Shown piece after piece: positions 1-6,310 of a stretch of 19,263 nt of DNA (its first letter is position 1; every line of letters starts with the position of its first letter). Both the position numbers and the translations under genes were made by a program. The notes under the pieces were generated by a model. That model made no database searches. It was not told the origin of the DNA and was given only the letters and a program-made list of their open reading frames with translations. The DNA is from an uncultured Ruminococcus sp. GTDB lineage: Bacteria; Bacillota; Clostridia; Oscillospirales; Acutalibacteraceae. The stretch spans positions 1 through 19,263 of the forward strand of contig CAMGGF010000006.1 of NCBI GenBank assembly GCA_946055445.1, given 5' to 3'.

Positions 1-626
1 AATAAAAGCGCATACATTACGGCGCCGAGCAGCAGTATAAGCGACAAAACAAAGTGCCGAAGCAGATACAGTTTCACATCTGCCAACCCTTTAAATATAT
101 TTGTATTTTTAAAGATAGAACGATTTATATCGCGAGAAAACAAAATGCTTTCTTTACAACTGAACAGCAATACGGTTGCATATAATGCAGACGGTATCAG
201 CAGAAACGCGGCGTAATATTCCAAACCTTGTAGAGTATACGCTTTATAAAGACACGCAGAAACTGCACCAACGCCTAACCCCTTTACAAGCGGTAAAATC
301 CACAGTAACGGTTCGCCGACGATGCAAAATCCAAACAATACGGCCGCAAAAATATATAGAAATTCCGTGCTGAAAGTTGTCAGAAAGTTCAGCCAAACCG
401 ATTGACTTTCGCATTGTTTAAAATGGGCTTTCATTAGGTTTTGCAATGTAGTAAAAGTCGTGACGGAACTGTATTTTACGAACAGTATCCCGAGCAAAAC
501 GCCGCAAATAAACACGGTGGTTAACAAAATCAGTTTTTGATTGTTTTTAAATACGCTCGGACTTGTGTGCCTTTTTTTTCGAATCCCCGTTGCAATAATG
601 GTTGCGCCTGCTTTTCGTCTTTTCAT
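1..626 (-). CDS. SpoIIM-family (DUF95) membrane protein, C-terminal end cut by the window edge
   Basis: The reading frame is open from an ATG at 626-624 to the left edge, giving 208 visible residues; SpoIIM proteins are about 200-215 residues, so little is missing. An AAGGTG ribosome binding site lies six bases upstream. A basic N-terminus (MKRRKAG) is followed by hydrophobic stretches at about residues 32-50, 84-104, 106-126, 138-157 and 187-206. The segment GEPLLWILPLVKGLGVGAVS (104-123) resembles the conserved core of the SpoIIM/DUF95 family. In Bacillus and clostridia SpoIIM is a polytopic membrane protein that, with SpoIID and SpoIIP, drives peptidoglycan remodelling during engulfment of the forespore. 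The gene follows the TIGR04086-type gene by 19 bases and probably shares its transcript. That it is the sporulation protein itself, not a DUF95 paralogue, is inference, because it lies in a Sec/queuosine cluster and not beside known sporulation genes. Confidence 0.72.
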   Translation of the reverse strand, partial: MKRRKAGATIIATGIRKKRHTSPSVFKNNQKLILLTTVFICGVLLGILFVKYSSVTTFTTLQNLMKAHFKQCESQSVWLNFLTTFSTEFLYIFAAVLFGFCIVGEPLLWILPLVKGLGVGAVSACLYKAYTLQGLEYYAAFLLIPSALYATVLLFSCKESILFSRDINRSIFKNTNIFKGLADVKLYLLRHFVLSLILLLGAVMYALL

Positions 627-645
627 TTTGTACACCTTTTCTTTT

Positions 646-1062
646 CTATATTTTTTTACCGATAATTCCGCCTAAAATCGGGCATACAAGGCTTAATGCA
701 ATCGGTATACAGACATAAATCCCAACTTGTGCTTTGGAAGCGATCACTGCGCAAAACAGCACCAACACAAGTTCCGTAAACCCAGCGAAAAAGCAGTTTG
801 GGAAAATCGGCGTGCGTTTACGCGCAGTACACAAAACACCGCAAAAAAGCGAGGAACAGCCATATACCATATACACGGCGATATGTAAATATGCGGGCGT
901 TGCAGTGCTTTTCAGCGTAATCATAGTTAGTAAAGCCGTAACAACTAAAAACAGCAAAAATCCCGCAATACCGTAGCGCAGAATAGGTTTCAACCCGCGA
1001 ATGCCGGTTGCCTGCTCGGTTGATTGCCGCTTTGAATGCCGTCTTTTTGCTTTCTTGGACAT
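646..1062 (-). CDS. TIGR04086-type (YrzE-like) four-helix membrane protein
   Basis: The protein has 138 residues: a strongly basic N-terminus (MSKKAKRRHSKRQ) and four hydrophobic segments at about 28-50, 57-80, 88-109 and 113-134, ending GGIIGKKI. Size, topology and position directly after yajC fit the TIGR04086 family of small Firmicute membrane proteins, whose function is unknown. The frame stays open upstream to 1197, but that extension lies inside yajC, is almost only lysine and arginine, and mirrors the yajC tail. The ATG at 1062-1060 was chosen because it starts the family-like region and is preceded by a GGGGGTG ribosome binding site. That site is the 3' arm of the yajC terminator hairpin, so expression of this gene is probably limited by read-through or by melting of the hairpin. 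Family assignment is by topology and context; no catalytic motif is visible. Confidence 0.75.
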   Translation of the reverse strand: MSKKAKRRHSKRQSTEQATGIRGLKPILRYGIAGFLLFLVVTALLTMITLKSTATPAYLHIAVYMVYGCSSLFCGVLCTARKRTPIFPNCFFAGFTELVLVLFCAVIASKAQVGIYVCIPIALSLVCPILGGIIGKKI

Positions 1063-1069
1063 AAAAACA

Positions 1070-1102
1070 CCCCCGCACACTTTACTAAAAAGTATGCGGG
1101 GG
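1070..1102 (-). terminator. Intrinsic terminator/attenuator after yajC, overlapping the next gene's RBS
   Basis: On the minus strand a 14-bp stem (arms 1102-1089 and 1083-1070, one G-U pair, five-base loop) starts with CCCCCGC and ends with GCGGGGG, followed by TGTTTTT. It begins 21 bases after the yajC stop and the T-run touches the ATG of the next gene at 1062. The G-run of the 3' arm is also the only ribosome binding site for that gene. Confidence 0.85.
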
Positions 1103-1123
1103 AAGATTTTATTATGCGTTTTC

Positions 1124-1534
1124 TTAATCTTCTTTTTTGCTGCTCTTTTTGGATTTTTCTTCTTTTTCTTTGGCTTGTGCCGCTTTTGCCGCTTCACGCT
1201 CTGCCATAAGTTTTTCGTTTGCGGTATTGTTCATTTGAATGGCCCAACGCGCAATTTTCATTTTGTTGCGGTCAGCACCGGTTTCAATAATCAGCGAGTC
1301 TTCTTTTACGGTAACCACTCTGCCGATAATACCGCCGATGGTGGTGATTTCATCACCAACCTGCGTAGCATCGCGCATTTCCTGTTCTTTTTTCTGCTGT
1401 TTTTTCTGCGGACGAATGGTAAAGAAGTACATAATCGCAAACAATGCAACCATCATTAAAATCATCGGCAACATACTTTTACTGCCTGTGGCAGAGGTTG
1501 CGGTCGCTTCAAGGGGTAAAACAAAATTTAACAT
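1124..1534 (-). CDS. yajC: Preprotein translocase accessory subunit YajC
   Basis: The 136-residue protein has a short N-terminal stretch outside the membrane, one transmembrane helix at about residues 21-39, the hallmark RPQKKQQKK directly after it (41-49), then the conserved cytoplasmic domain with VGDEITTIGGIIGRV (about 59-73). YajC associates with SecDF and SecYEG and assists protein export. The C-terminus (about 115-136) is a long lysine/glutamate-rich tail, which makes this copy longer than the usual 85-110 residues. The ATG at 1534-1532 has a GGAGGA site eight bases upstream. Upstream is tgt, the classical queA-tgt-yajC order, but secD/secF do not follow directly here. A strong promoter of its own (1565-1593) and a terminator (1070-1102) suggest it can be transcribed as a single-gene unit. 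Confidence 0.96.
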   Translation of the reverse strand: MLNFVLPLEATATSATGSKSMLPMILMMVALFAIMYFFTIRPQKKQQKKEQEMRDATQVGDEITTIGGIIGRVVTVKEDSLIIETGADRNKMKIARWAIQMNNTANEKLMAEREAAKAAQAKEKEEKSKKSSKKED

Positions 1535-1564
1535 TCAATATTCCTCCAAAAATGAAATCAACTT

Positions 1565-1593
1565 ATTATACATATATTTGGAATAATTTGCAA
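1565..1593 (-). promoter_or_regulatory. Sigma-A promoter of yajC
   Basis: Reading the minus strand, TTGCAA (1593-1588) is followed by 17 bases and a perfect TATAAT (1570-1565). The yajC start codon lies about 30 bases further on. It sits in the 91-base gap between tgt and yajC. Confidence 0.85.
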
Positions 1594-1607
1594 TAGATAT
1601 TCCAAAT
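1576..1607. promoter_or_regulatory. 10-bp inverted repeat around the yajC -35 box (possible operator)
   Basis: ATTTGGAATA (1576-1585) and its exact reverse complement TATTCCAAAT (1598-1607) are separated by 12 bases that contain the -35 box TTGCAA. The half-site centres are 22 bp apart, about two helical turns, as expected for a dimeric regulator. It is AT-rich with no T-run, so it is a poor intrinsic terminator for tgt. Confidence 0.5.
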
Positions 1608-1625
1608 TTAACAAAATGCTCATAT

Positions 1626-2756
1626 TTAGATGCGCGTGTCTAATTTTTCAACATTTTCATTCTTAAAACGCGCAAAAGTACCGTTATCCAGATTTTCACG
1701 GATTTCGGAAAGTAGCGTATTATAAAAATAAAGATTGTGCATGACGCAAAGGCGCATGGCAAGCATTTCGCCGGCCTTAAATAAATGGCGGATGTAAGCG
1801 CGGGAGTGGCGCTGACAAGTCGGACACTGACAGCCTTCCTCTATCGGCGACAAATCGTTTTTATATTTTTCATTGTTCAAATTGATAATGCCGTCTTTGG
1901 TGAATAAATGTCCGTGGCGTGCGTTGCGGCTTGGCATGACGCAGTCGAACAAATCCACACCGCGGCTGACGGCTTCCAAAATATTACCCGGTGTACCGAC
2001 GCCCATTAAATAACGGGGTTTTTCTTTCGGCATAAACGGCTCAACGGCGGAGATAATGCGGTACATATCCTCTTTCGGCTCGCCGACAGCAAGCCCGCCG
2101 ATCGCGTACCCGTCTAAATCCAGTTCTGCAATTTGCTTCATATTTTCTATACGCAAATCATCATAGGTACACCCTTGGTTAATCCCGAACAGCAGTTGAT
2201 TCGGATTGACCGTATCCTCTAACGCATTTAAACGCGCCATTTCCGCTTTACAGCGCACAAGCCAACGCACGGTGCGCTCGCAAGAGGCTTTTGCATAAGC
2301 AAACTCCGCAGGATTTTCAACACACTCATCAAATGCCATGGCAATCGTCGAACCGAGGTTCGACTGAATTTGCATACTTTCCTCAGGGCCCATAAAAATC
2401 TTGCGACCGTCAACATGCGAATGGAAATTGACGCCCTCTTCTTTGATTTGACGCAATTTTGCGAGCGAAAACACCTGAAATCCGCCGCTGTCGGTAAGAA
2501 TCGGACCGTCCCAACCCGTGAACTTGTGTAAGCCACCGAGGTCTTTTATAAGTTTATCGCCGGGGCGCACATGCAAATGATAGGTATTACACAACTGCAC
2601 CTGACAACCGATATCCTGCAAATCGTAACTCGAAACCGCGCCTTTAATAGCACCTGCGGTGGCTACATTCATAAATGCAGGCGTCTGTACCGTGCCGTGG
2701 ACGGTTTGAAATTCGCTACGGCGGGCATTTCCCTCTGTTTTTAAAACTGTAAACAT
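1626..2756 (-). CDS. tgt: tRNA-guanine transglycosylase (queuine/preQ1 tRNA-ribosyltransferase)
   Basis: The enzyme replaces guanine-34 with preQ1 in tRNAs with GUN anticodons (Asp, Asn, His, Tyr), the base-exchange step of bacterial queuosine synthesis in the cytoplasm. The 376-residue length is normal. Visible family features are the TDSGGFQVFS motif with the general Asp at 89, GGLAVGE at 220-226, FDCVMPSRNARHGH with the nucleophile Asp at 271, and the zinc site CQCPTC (Cys309, Cys311, Cys314) with His340. The ATG at 2756-2754 has an AGGAG site six bases upstream. It follows queA, which acts next on the inserted base, but the two genes are separated by a 120-bp palindromic repeat element. 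yajC follows after its own promoter. No key residue is missing. Confidence 0.98.
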   Translation of the reverse strand: MFTVLKTEGNARRSEFQTVHGTVQTPAFMNVATAGAIKGAVSSYDLQDIGCQVQLCNTYHLHVRPGDKLIKDLGGLHKFTGWDGPILTDSGGFQVFSLAKLRQIKEEGVNFHSHVDGRKIFMGPEESMQIQSNLGSTIAMAFDECVENPAEFAYAKASCERTVRWLVRCKAEMARLNALEDTVNPNQLLFGINQGCTYDDLRIENMKQIAELDLDGYAIGGLAVGEPKEDMYRIISAVEPFMPKEKPRYLMGVGTPGNILEAVSRGVDLFDCVMPSRNARHGHLFTKDGIINLNNEKYKNDLSPIEEGCQCPTCQRHSRAYIRHLFKAGEMLAMRLCVMHNLYFYNTLLSEIRENLDNGTFARFKNENVEKLDTRI

Positions 2757-2780
2757 AAAACTCTCCTACTTCAAAAATGA

Positions 2781-2899
2781 ACAGTGAATGATGAATAGTG
2801 AATAATGCATAATTTCGGTGTCGGCATTGCCGACATATTATAAATTCGTGCCGAAGGCACACCTTAATTCTTCATTTTTCATTATTCATTCTTCACTTA
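2781..2899. repeat. MITE-like palindromic element between queA and tgt
   Basis: The ends form an imperfect inverted repeat of 34 bases (2781-2814 against 2866-2899), matching at 26 of 34 positions, built of short AGTGAATRATGAAT-like units. Inside are two perfect hairpins: GTCGGC-ATT-GCCGAC (2820-2834) and GTGCC-GAA-GGCAC (2848-2860). It codes for nothing. The right end is the TAA stop codon of queA (2899-2897), so the element abuts or supplies that stop. The structure resembles a non-autonomous, transposon-derived repeat, and transcribed with queA-tgt it would fold into a long stem. There is no second copy in this window. Confidence 0.75.
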
Positions 2900-3925
2900 T
2901 ACAATGAGCATACAATCACCGAAAGAAAAGAAACGGTATTCCGTATCAACCGCTTCTTTATAGGCTGCCAAAACTTTTTCTCGGTCATAAAATGCGGATA
3001 CCAACATAATCAGCGTGCTTTCGGGCAAATGGAAATTCGTAAGCAATGCATCAATACACTTGAATTTATAACCGGGATAAATAAAAATGCTTGTCCAACC
3101 GTCTGCGGCGCAAATTTCGCCGTTAAATGTAGCCACGCTTTCAAGCGTGCGGCAACTGGTTGTACCAACGGCAATGACGCGCCCGCCCTTTTGCTTGGTT
3201 TCTCGAATCAACGAAGCGGTTTCTTCTGACAAATGGTAATGCTCGGAATGCATTTTGTGGTCTTCAATATTATCCGCTTTCACAGGGCGGAATGTGCCGA
3301 TGCCGACATGTAAGGTTACAAAGCCGATTTTGATGCCTTTTTGCCGTATCTTTTCTAAGATTTCAGGTGTAAAGTGCAAACCTGCTGTCGGCGCGGCGGC
3401 AGAGCCGAGTTCTTTTGAATACACGGTTTGATAGCGCTCGCCGTCCTCTAATTTTTCGGTAATATAGTGCGGTAGCGGCATTTCACCGACCTTTTCAAGT
3501 ACAGGGAAAATACTGTCGCCGTCATAGAAAAAGCGCGCCAAACGGTTGCCGTTTTCCAAGACTTCCAAAACTTCCGCTTTCAAAATGCCGTCGCCGAACG
3601 AAAACTTTGCGCCGACTTTTGCGCGTCTGCCTGGGCCTGTGATGACTTCCCAAACATCATTTTCCTTTTGGTTAAGCAGTAAAAACTCCACATGCGCGCC
3701 GGTTTCCTCTTTTACACCGTACAGTCGCGCGGGTAAAACGCGCGTATCGTTTAAAATTAAGCAGTCATTTTCGTTTAAATAGTCTAAAATATCGTAAAAA
3801 TGCTTGTGCTCAATTTCGTCGGTATCGCGGTGCAAAACCATCATTTTTGAGTGGTCGCGCGGTTCAATCGGCGTCTGCGCAATGCGTTCTTTTGGTAAAT
3901 CATAATAAAAATCTTGTTTCTTCAT
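2897..3925 (-). CDS. queA: S-adenosylmethionine:tRNA ribosyltransferase-isomerase
   Basis: QueA transfers and isomerises the ribose of S-adenosylmethionine onto preQ1-34 in tRNA to give epoxyqueuosine. The 342-residue length is typical. Family signatures are the N-terminal YDLPKERIAQTPIEPRD (about 8-24), LNDTRVLPARL (59-69), ELGSAAAPTAGLHFT in the middle, HVGIGTFRPV, and the C-terminal NFHLPESTLIMLVSAF followed by YRFFSFGD. The ATG at 3925-3923 has a GGGAG site seven bases away. The gene heads a minus-strand unit with tgt and yajC and is divergent from the lysine operon. I could not pick a convincing promoter for it in the short divergent gap. The TAA stop coincides with the end of the palindromic repeat; the C-terminus FSFGDCMLIV still looks full length. 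Confidence 0.98.
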   Translation of the reverse strand: MKKQDFYYDLPKERIAQTPIEPRDHSKMMVLHRDTDEIEHKHFYDILDYLNENDCLILNDTRVLPARLYGVKEETGAHVEFLLLNQKENDVWEVITGPGRRAKVGAKFSFGDGILKAEVLEVLENGNRLARFFYDGDSIFPVLEKVGEMPLPHYITEKLEDGERYQTVYSKELGSAAAPTAGLHFTPEILEKIRQKGIKIGFVTLHVGIGTFRPVKADNIEDHKMHSEHYHLSEETASLIRETKQKGGRVIAVGTTSCRTLESVATFNGEICAADGWTSIFIYPGYKFKCIDALLTNFHLPESTLIMLVSAFYDREKVLAAYKEAVDTEYRFFSFGDCMLIV

Positions 3926-3964
3926 AGGTAATCTCCCGACAAACTTCCGAATCTGTTAAAATGA

Positions 3965-3993
3965 TTGACTTGTGATAAGAAAAATGATATGAT
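3965..3993 (+). promoter_or_regulatory. Sigma-A promoter of the lysine/diaminopimelate operon
   Basis: TTGACT (3965-3970), a 17-base spacer and TATGAT (3988-3993) form a strong vegetative promoter. The predicted transcript start near 4000 lies just before the 5' strand of the riboswitch P1 helix, as expected. The divergent queA gene starts 40 bases upstream of the -35 box. Confidence 0.9.
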
Positions 3994-4002
3994 ATACCCA
4001 AC

Positions 4003-4174
4003 TGCAATAGAGGTGCAAAACACATCAGTAGCGCATTACAAGTCAATCGGGGCTGTTCACGGTGCGTAAAAGGGTTTTTTGCCGAAAACAAAGGAAACCG
4101 ATTTTTGCTTTGTTTGGGTATGTTTGCGAACAGCGGCATAACTGTCATCATAAATTTGATGGAGTGCTATTGTA
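4003..4174 (+). ncRNA. Lysine riboswitch (L box) aptamer
   Basis: The sequence carries the conserved L-box elements in order: AGAGGTGC (4009-4016), an AGTA loop element, GGGTTTTTTGCCGAA (P2/P3 region), an 8-bp P3 helix AAACAAAG/CTTTGTTT (4086-4093 and 4108-4115), TGGGTATG with the P4 loop, ACTGTCATCA, and TGGAGTGCTA at the 3' end. CAATAG (4005-4010) and CTATTG (4167-4172) form P1. L boxes bind lysine and lower expression of lysine synthesis or transport genes. Here it precedes asd, dapA, dapB and an aspartokinase ACT protein, which fits. Boundaries are set by P1. Confidence 0.95.
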
Positions 4175-4226
4175 AACACAGCGCATTTTTGCGCGGTGCT
4201 TCGAGTCTGCACTTCGTTTATGATGA

Positions 4227-4251
4227 CCGGTTGTAATGACCGGCTTTTTTT
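4227..4251 (+). terminator. Riboswitch-controlled intrinsic terminator upstream of asd
   Basis: CCGGTT (4227-4232), a five-base loop and GACCGG (4238-4243), with one T-G pair, are followed by C and seven Ts (4245-4251). It lies between the lysine aptamer and the asd ribosome binding site, so it is the expression platform that would stop transcription when lysine is bound. An upstream segment, 4217-4227, is an 11-base perfect complement of aptamer positions 4144-4154 and is a candidate antiterminator strand. Confidence 0.88.
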
Positions 4252-4291
4252 ATGCAGACAATAGAATAACATGTTTTGGAGGTAAACACAA

Positions 4292-5374
4292 GTGGAAAAA
4301 CAGTATAATGTCGGTGTAATCGGCGCAACGGGTATGGTTGGGCAAAGATTTTTAACGCTTTTGAGCAATCATCCGTGGTTCAATGTAAAAGTTGTCGCGG
4401 CAAGTCCGCGTTCGGCAGGCAAAAAATATGCAGATGCCGTTGGTGCAAAATGGTGCATGGATGTTGAAATCCCCGAGAATGTGAAAGACCTTGTTGTGAT
4501 GGACGCAACGGGCGATGTTGAAAAAATCGCTTCGATGGTGGATTTCGTGTTCTGCGCTGTGGATATGAAAAAAGACGAAATCAAAGCGCTCGAGGAACGC
4601 TATGCAAAAGCGGAATGCCCTGTCATTTCCAATAACAGCGCACACCGCCACACCCCCGATGTGCCGATGGTTGTGCCGGAACTCAATGCAGACCATATTC
4701 AAATCATCCCCGCACAGAGAAAGCGTCTCGGTACCAAACGCGGCTTTATCGCGGTTAAATCCAACTGCTCTTTGCAAAGTTATGTGCCCGCGCTGTTCCC
4801 GCTTTCAAAATTTGGTGTGAAAGATGTTTTGGTATGCACCTATCAGGCAATTTCGGGTGCAGGCAAAACCTTTGACACTTGGCCCGAAATGCTTGACAAT
4901 GTCATTCCGTATATCGGCGGTGAGGAAGAAAAGAGCGAGCAAGAGCCTTTGAAGATTTGGGGTAAAATTGACGGCGATGTTATCAAACCTGCTGCTTCCC
5001 CCAATTTCACGGCGCAATGCTTGCGCGTACCGGTTTCCAACGGTCACATGGGCGCGGTTTTTGTGCGTTTTGAGAACAAACCGTCCAAAGAAGAAATGTT
5101 GGAAATCTGGAAGAATTTCAAAGGCAGAGCACAGGAATTGAATTTGCCGAGCGCACCCAAACAGTTCCTCAACTATTTTGAAGAGGAAAATATGCCGCAG
5201 ACGAAACTGAACCGTATGTTGGAAGGCGGTATGGCAATTTCCATCGGCAGACTGCGTGAAGACACACAATACGATTACAAGTTCGTGTGCCTGTCGCACA
5301 ATACTTTGCGCGGCGCTGCAGGCGGTGGTGTTTTGCTTGCAGAATTGCTTTGTGCCGAAGGATATATGGACTAA
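4292..5374 (+). CDS. asd: Aspartate-semialdehyde dehydrogenase, archaeal/fungal-type
   Basis: The enzyme reduces aspartyl-4-phosphate to aspartate semialdehyde with NADPH, the branch point to lysine/DAP and to threonine/methionine. The 360-residue protein has the dinucleotide motif GVIGATGMVGQRF (8-20), the catalytic Cys159 in AVKSNCSLQSY, AISGAGKTFDTWPEM (186-200), and RVPVSNGHMGAVF (245-257) with the active-site His252. The SNNSAHR and NCSLQ patterns and the length match the archaeal/fungal-like class (TIGR00978), not the common bacterial class; this form also occurs in clostridia. Translation starts at GTG 4292 with a GGAGG site (4278-4282) nine bases upstream; no better ATG exists near. 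It is the first gene behind the lysine riboswitch, with dapA following after 21 bases. Confidence 0.95.
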   Translation: MEKQYNVGVIGATGMVGQRFLTLLSNHPWFNVKVVAASPRSAGKKYADAVGAKWCMDVEIPENVKDLVVMDATGDVEKIASMVDFVFCAVDMKKDEIKALEERYAKAECPVISNNSAHRHTPDVPMVVPELNADHIQIIPAQRKRLGTKRGFIAVKSNCSLQSYVPALFPLSKFGVKDVLVCTYQAISGAGKTFDTWPEMLDNVIPYIGGEEEKSEQEPLKIWGKIDGDVIKPAASPNFTAQCLRVPVSNGHMGAVFVRFENKPSKEEMLEIWKNFKGRAQELNLPSAPKQFLNYFEEENMPQTKLNRMLEGGMAISIGRLREDTQYDYKFVCLSHNTLRGAAGGGVLLAELLCAEGYMD

Positions 5375-5395
5375 TTGAATTTGGAGGTTGTTTCT

Positions 5396-6286
5396 ATGAA
5401 AAAACCGATTTTCACAGGTGCAGGTGTTGCGATTATTACGCCCTTTACCGCAGACGGTGCGGTGAACTACCCTGCTTTGAAAACCATTTTAGAATATCAA
5501 ATTGCCCACGGAACAGACGCAATTGTCATTTGCGGCACAACGGGTGAAAGCGCAACGCTGACACACGAAGAGCACACCGAGGCAATCCGTTTTACCGTGG
5601 AAACCGTTGCGGGCAGAATTCCCGTTGTAGCGGGTACGGGCAGTAATGACACAGCCTATGCTTTAAAACTTTCCAACGAAGCGGAGAAAATCGGTGTTGA
5701 CGGTCTTTTGATGGTTACACCGTACTATAACAAGGCTTCGCAGGAAGGGCTTTATAAGCATTATACTTACCTTGCCGACCGCGTTTCGACGCCGATTATC
5801 ATTTACAATGTGCCGAGCCGAACCGGTTGCGAAGTAAAACCCGAAACTTATGCGGAACTTTCGCATCACAAAATGATTTACGGCGCAAAAGAGGCTACCG
5901 GCAATCTTTCTTCGATTGCAAAAACGATTTCACTTTGCGACGATGATTTTGCGGTTTATTCGGGCAACGACGACCAAATTACGCCGATTATGTCTTTGGG
6001 CGGCAAAGGCGTGATTTCCGTGCTATCCAATATTGCGCCGCAAGTTGCACACGATATTGCCGCGTCGGCACTGAACGGCGATTTTGAAACCAGCCGCAAA
6101 TTACAACTCGAATATTTGGAACTTTGCAACGCGATGTTTATGGATGTGAATCCCATCCCCGTAAAACAGGCTATGCGTATGATGGGCTTTGATGCAGGTC
6201 CTTTGCGTATGCCGCTTTGTGATATGAACGAAGCGAATACCGCCAAATTAGAAGCCGTTATGCGCAAATACGGTCTTGTGAAATAA
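5396..6286 (+). CDS. dapA: 4-hydroxy-tetrahydrodipicolinate synthase
   Basis: DapA condenses pyruvate with aspartate semialdehyde, the first committed step of the lysine/diaminopimelate branch. The 296-residue (beta/alpha)8 enzyme shows FTGAGVAIITPF (6-17), ICGTTGESATL (45-55) with the Thr pair that binds pyruvate, VTPYYNKASQEGLY (107-120), IIIYNVPSRTG with Tyr137 and Arg142 (134-144), and the Schiff-base Lys165 in GAKEATGN. The start is the ATG at 5396, eight bases behind GGAGG (5383-5387). A TTG at 5375 is in frame but would begin before the ribosome binding site and add non-conserved residues. It shares the riboswitch-controlled transcript with asd and dapB. Confidence 0.98.
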   Translation: MKKPIFTGAGVAIITPFTADGAVNYPALKTILEYQIAHGTDAIVICGTTGESATLTHEEHTEAIRFTVETVAGRIPVVAGTGSNDTAYALKLSNEAEKIGVDGLLMVTPYYNKASQEGLYKHYTYLADRVSTPIIIYNVPSRTGCEVKPETYAELSHHKMIYGAKEATGNLSSIAKTISLCDDDFAVYSGNDDQITPIMSLGGKGVISVLSNIAPQVAHDIAASALNGDFETSRKLQLEYLELCNAMFMDVNPIPVKQAMRMMGFDAGPLRMPLCDMNEANTAKLEAVMRKYGLVK

Positions 6287-6310
6287 ACAAACTTTCGGGA
6301 TGTGTAAAGG

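Noticed and set aside
1063..1197. Longer form of the TIGR04086-type gene starting at 1197
   Set aside because: The extension lies inside yajC in another frame, is almost all Lys/Arg from the repetitive yajC tail, and the ATG at 1062 has its own ribosome binding site.
1001..1459. Plus-strand open frame of about 150 codons opposite yajC
   Set aside because: Antisense shadow of yajC and its neighbour; Phe-rich low-complexity protein, no ribosome binding site or family pattern.
3926..3964. Promoter for queA in the divergent gap
   Set aside because: Several AT-rich TATCAT-like hexamers exist on the minus strand between 3926 and 4010, but none has a convincing -35 at proper spacing, so no position is claimed.
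4205..4259. GTCTGCA and TGCAGAC flanking the riboswitch terminator as a functional long stem
   Set aside because: A 7-bp match is expected by chance in a leader this long, and the 3' arm is only made after termination would have occurred.
4057..4368. Minus-strand open frames across the divergent region upstream of asd
   Set aside because: They cover the lysine riboswitch and the start of asd; the sequence is explained by the RNA and no ribosome binding site was seen.
5375..5395. TTG start for dapA directly after the asd stop
   Set aside because: It would place the start before the GGAGG site; the ATG at 5396 has ideal spacing and matches the family N-terminus.
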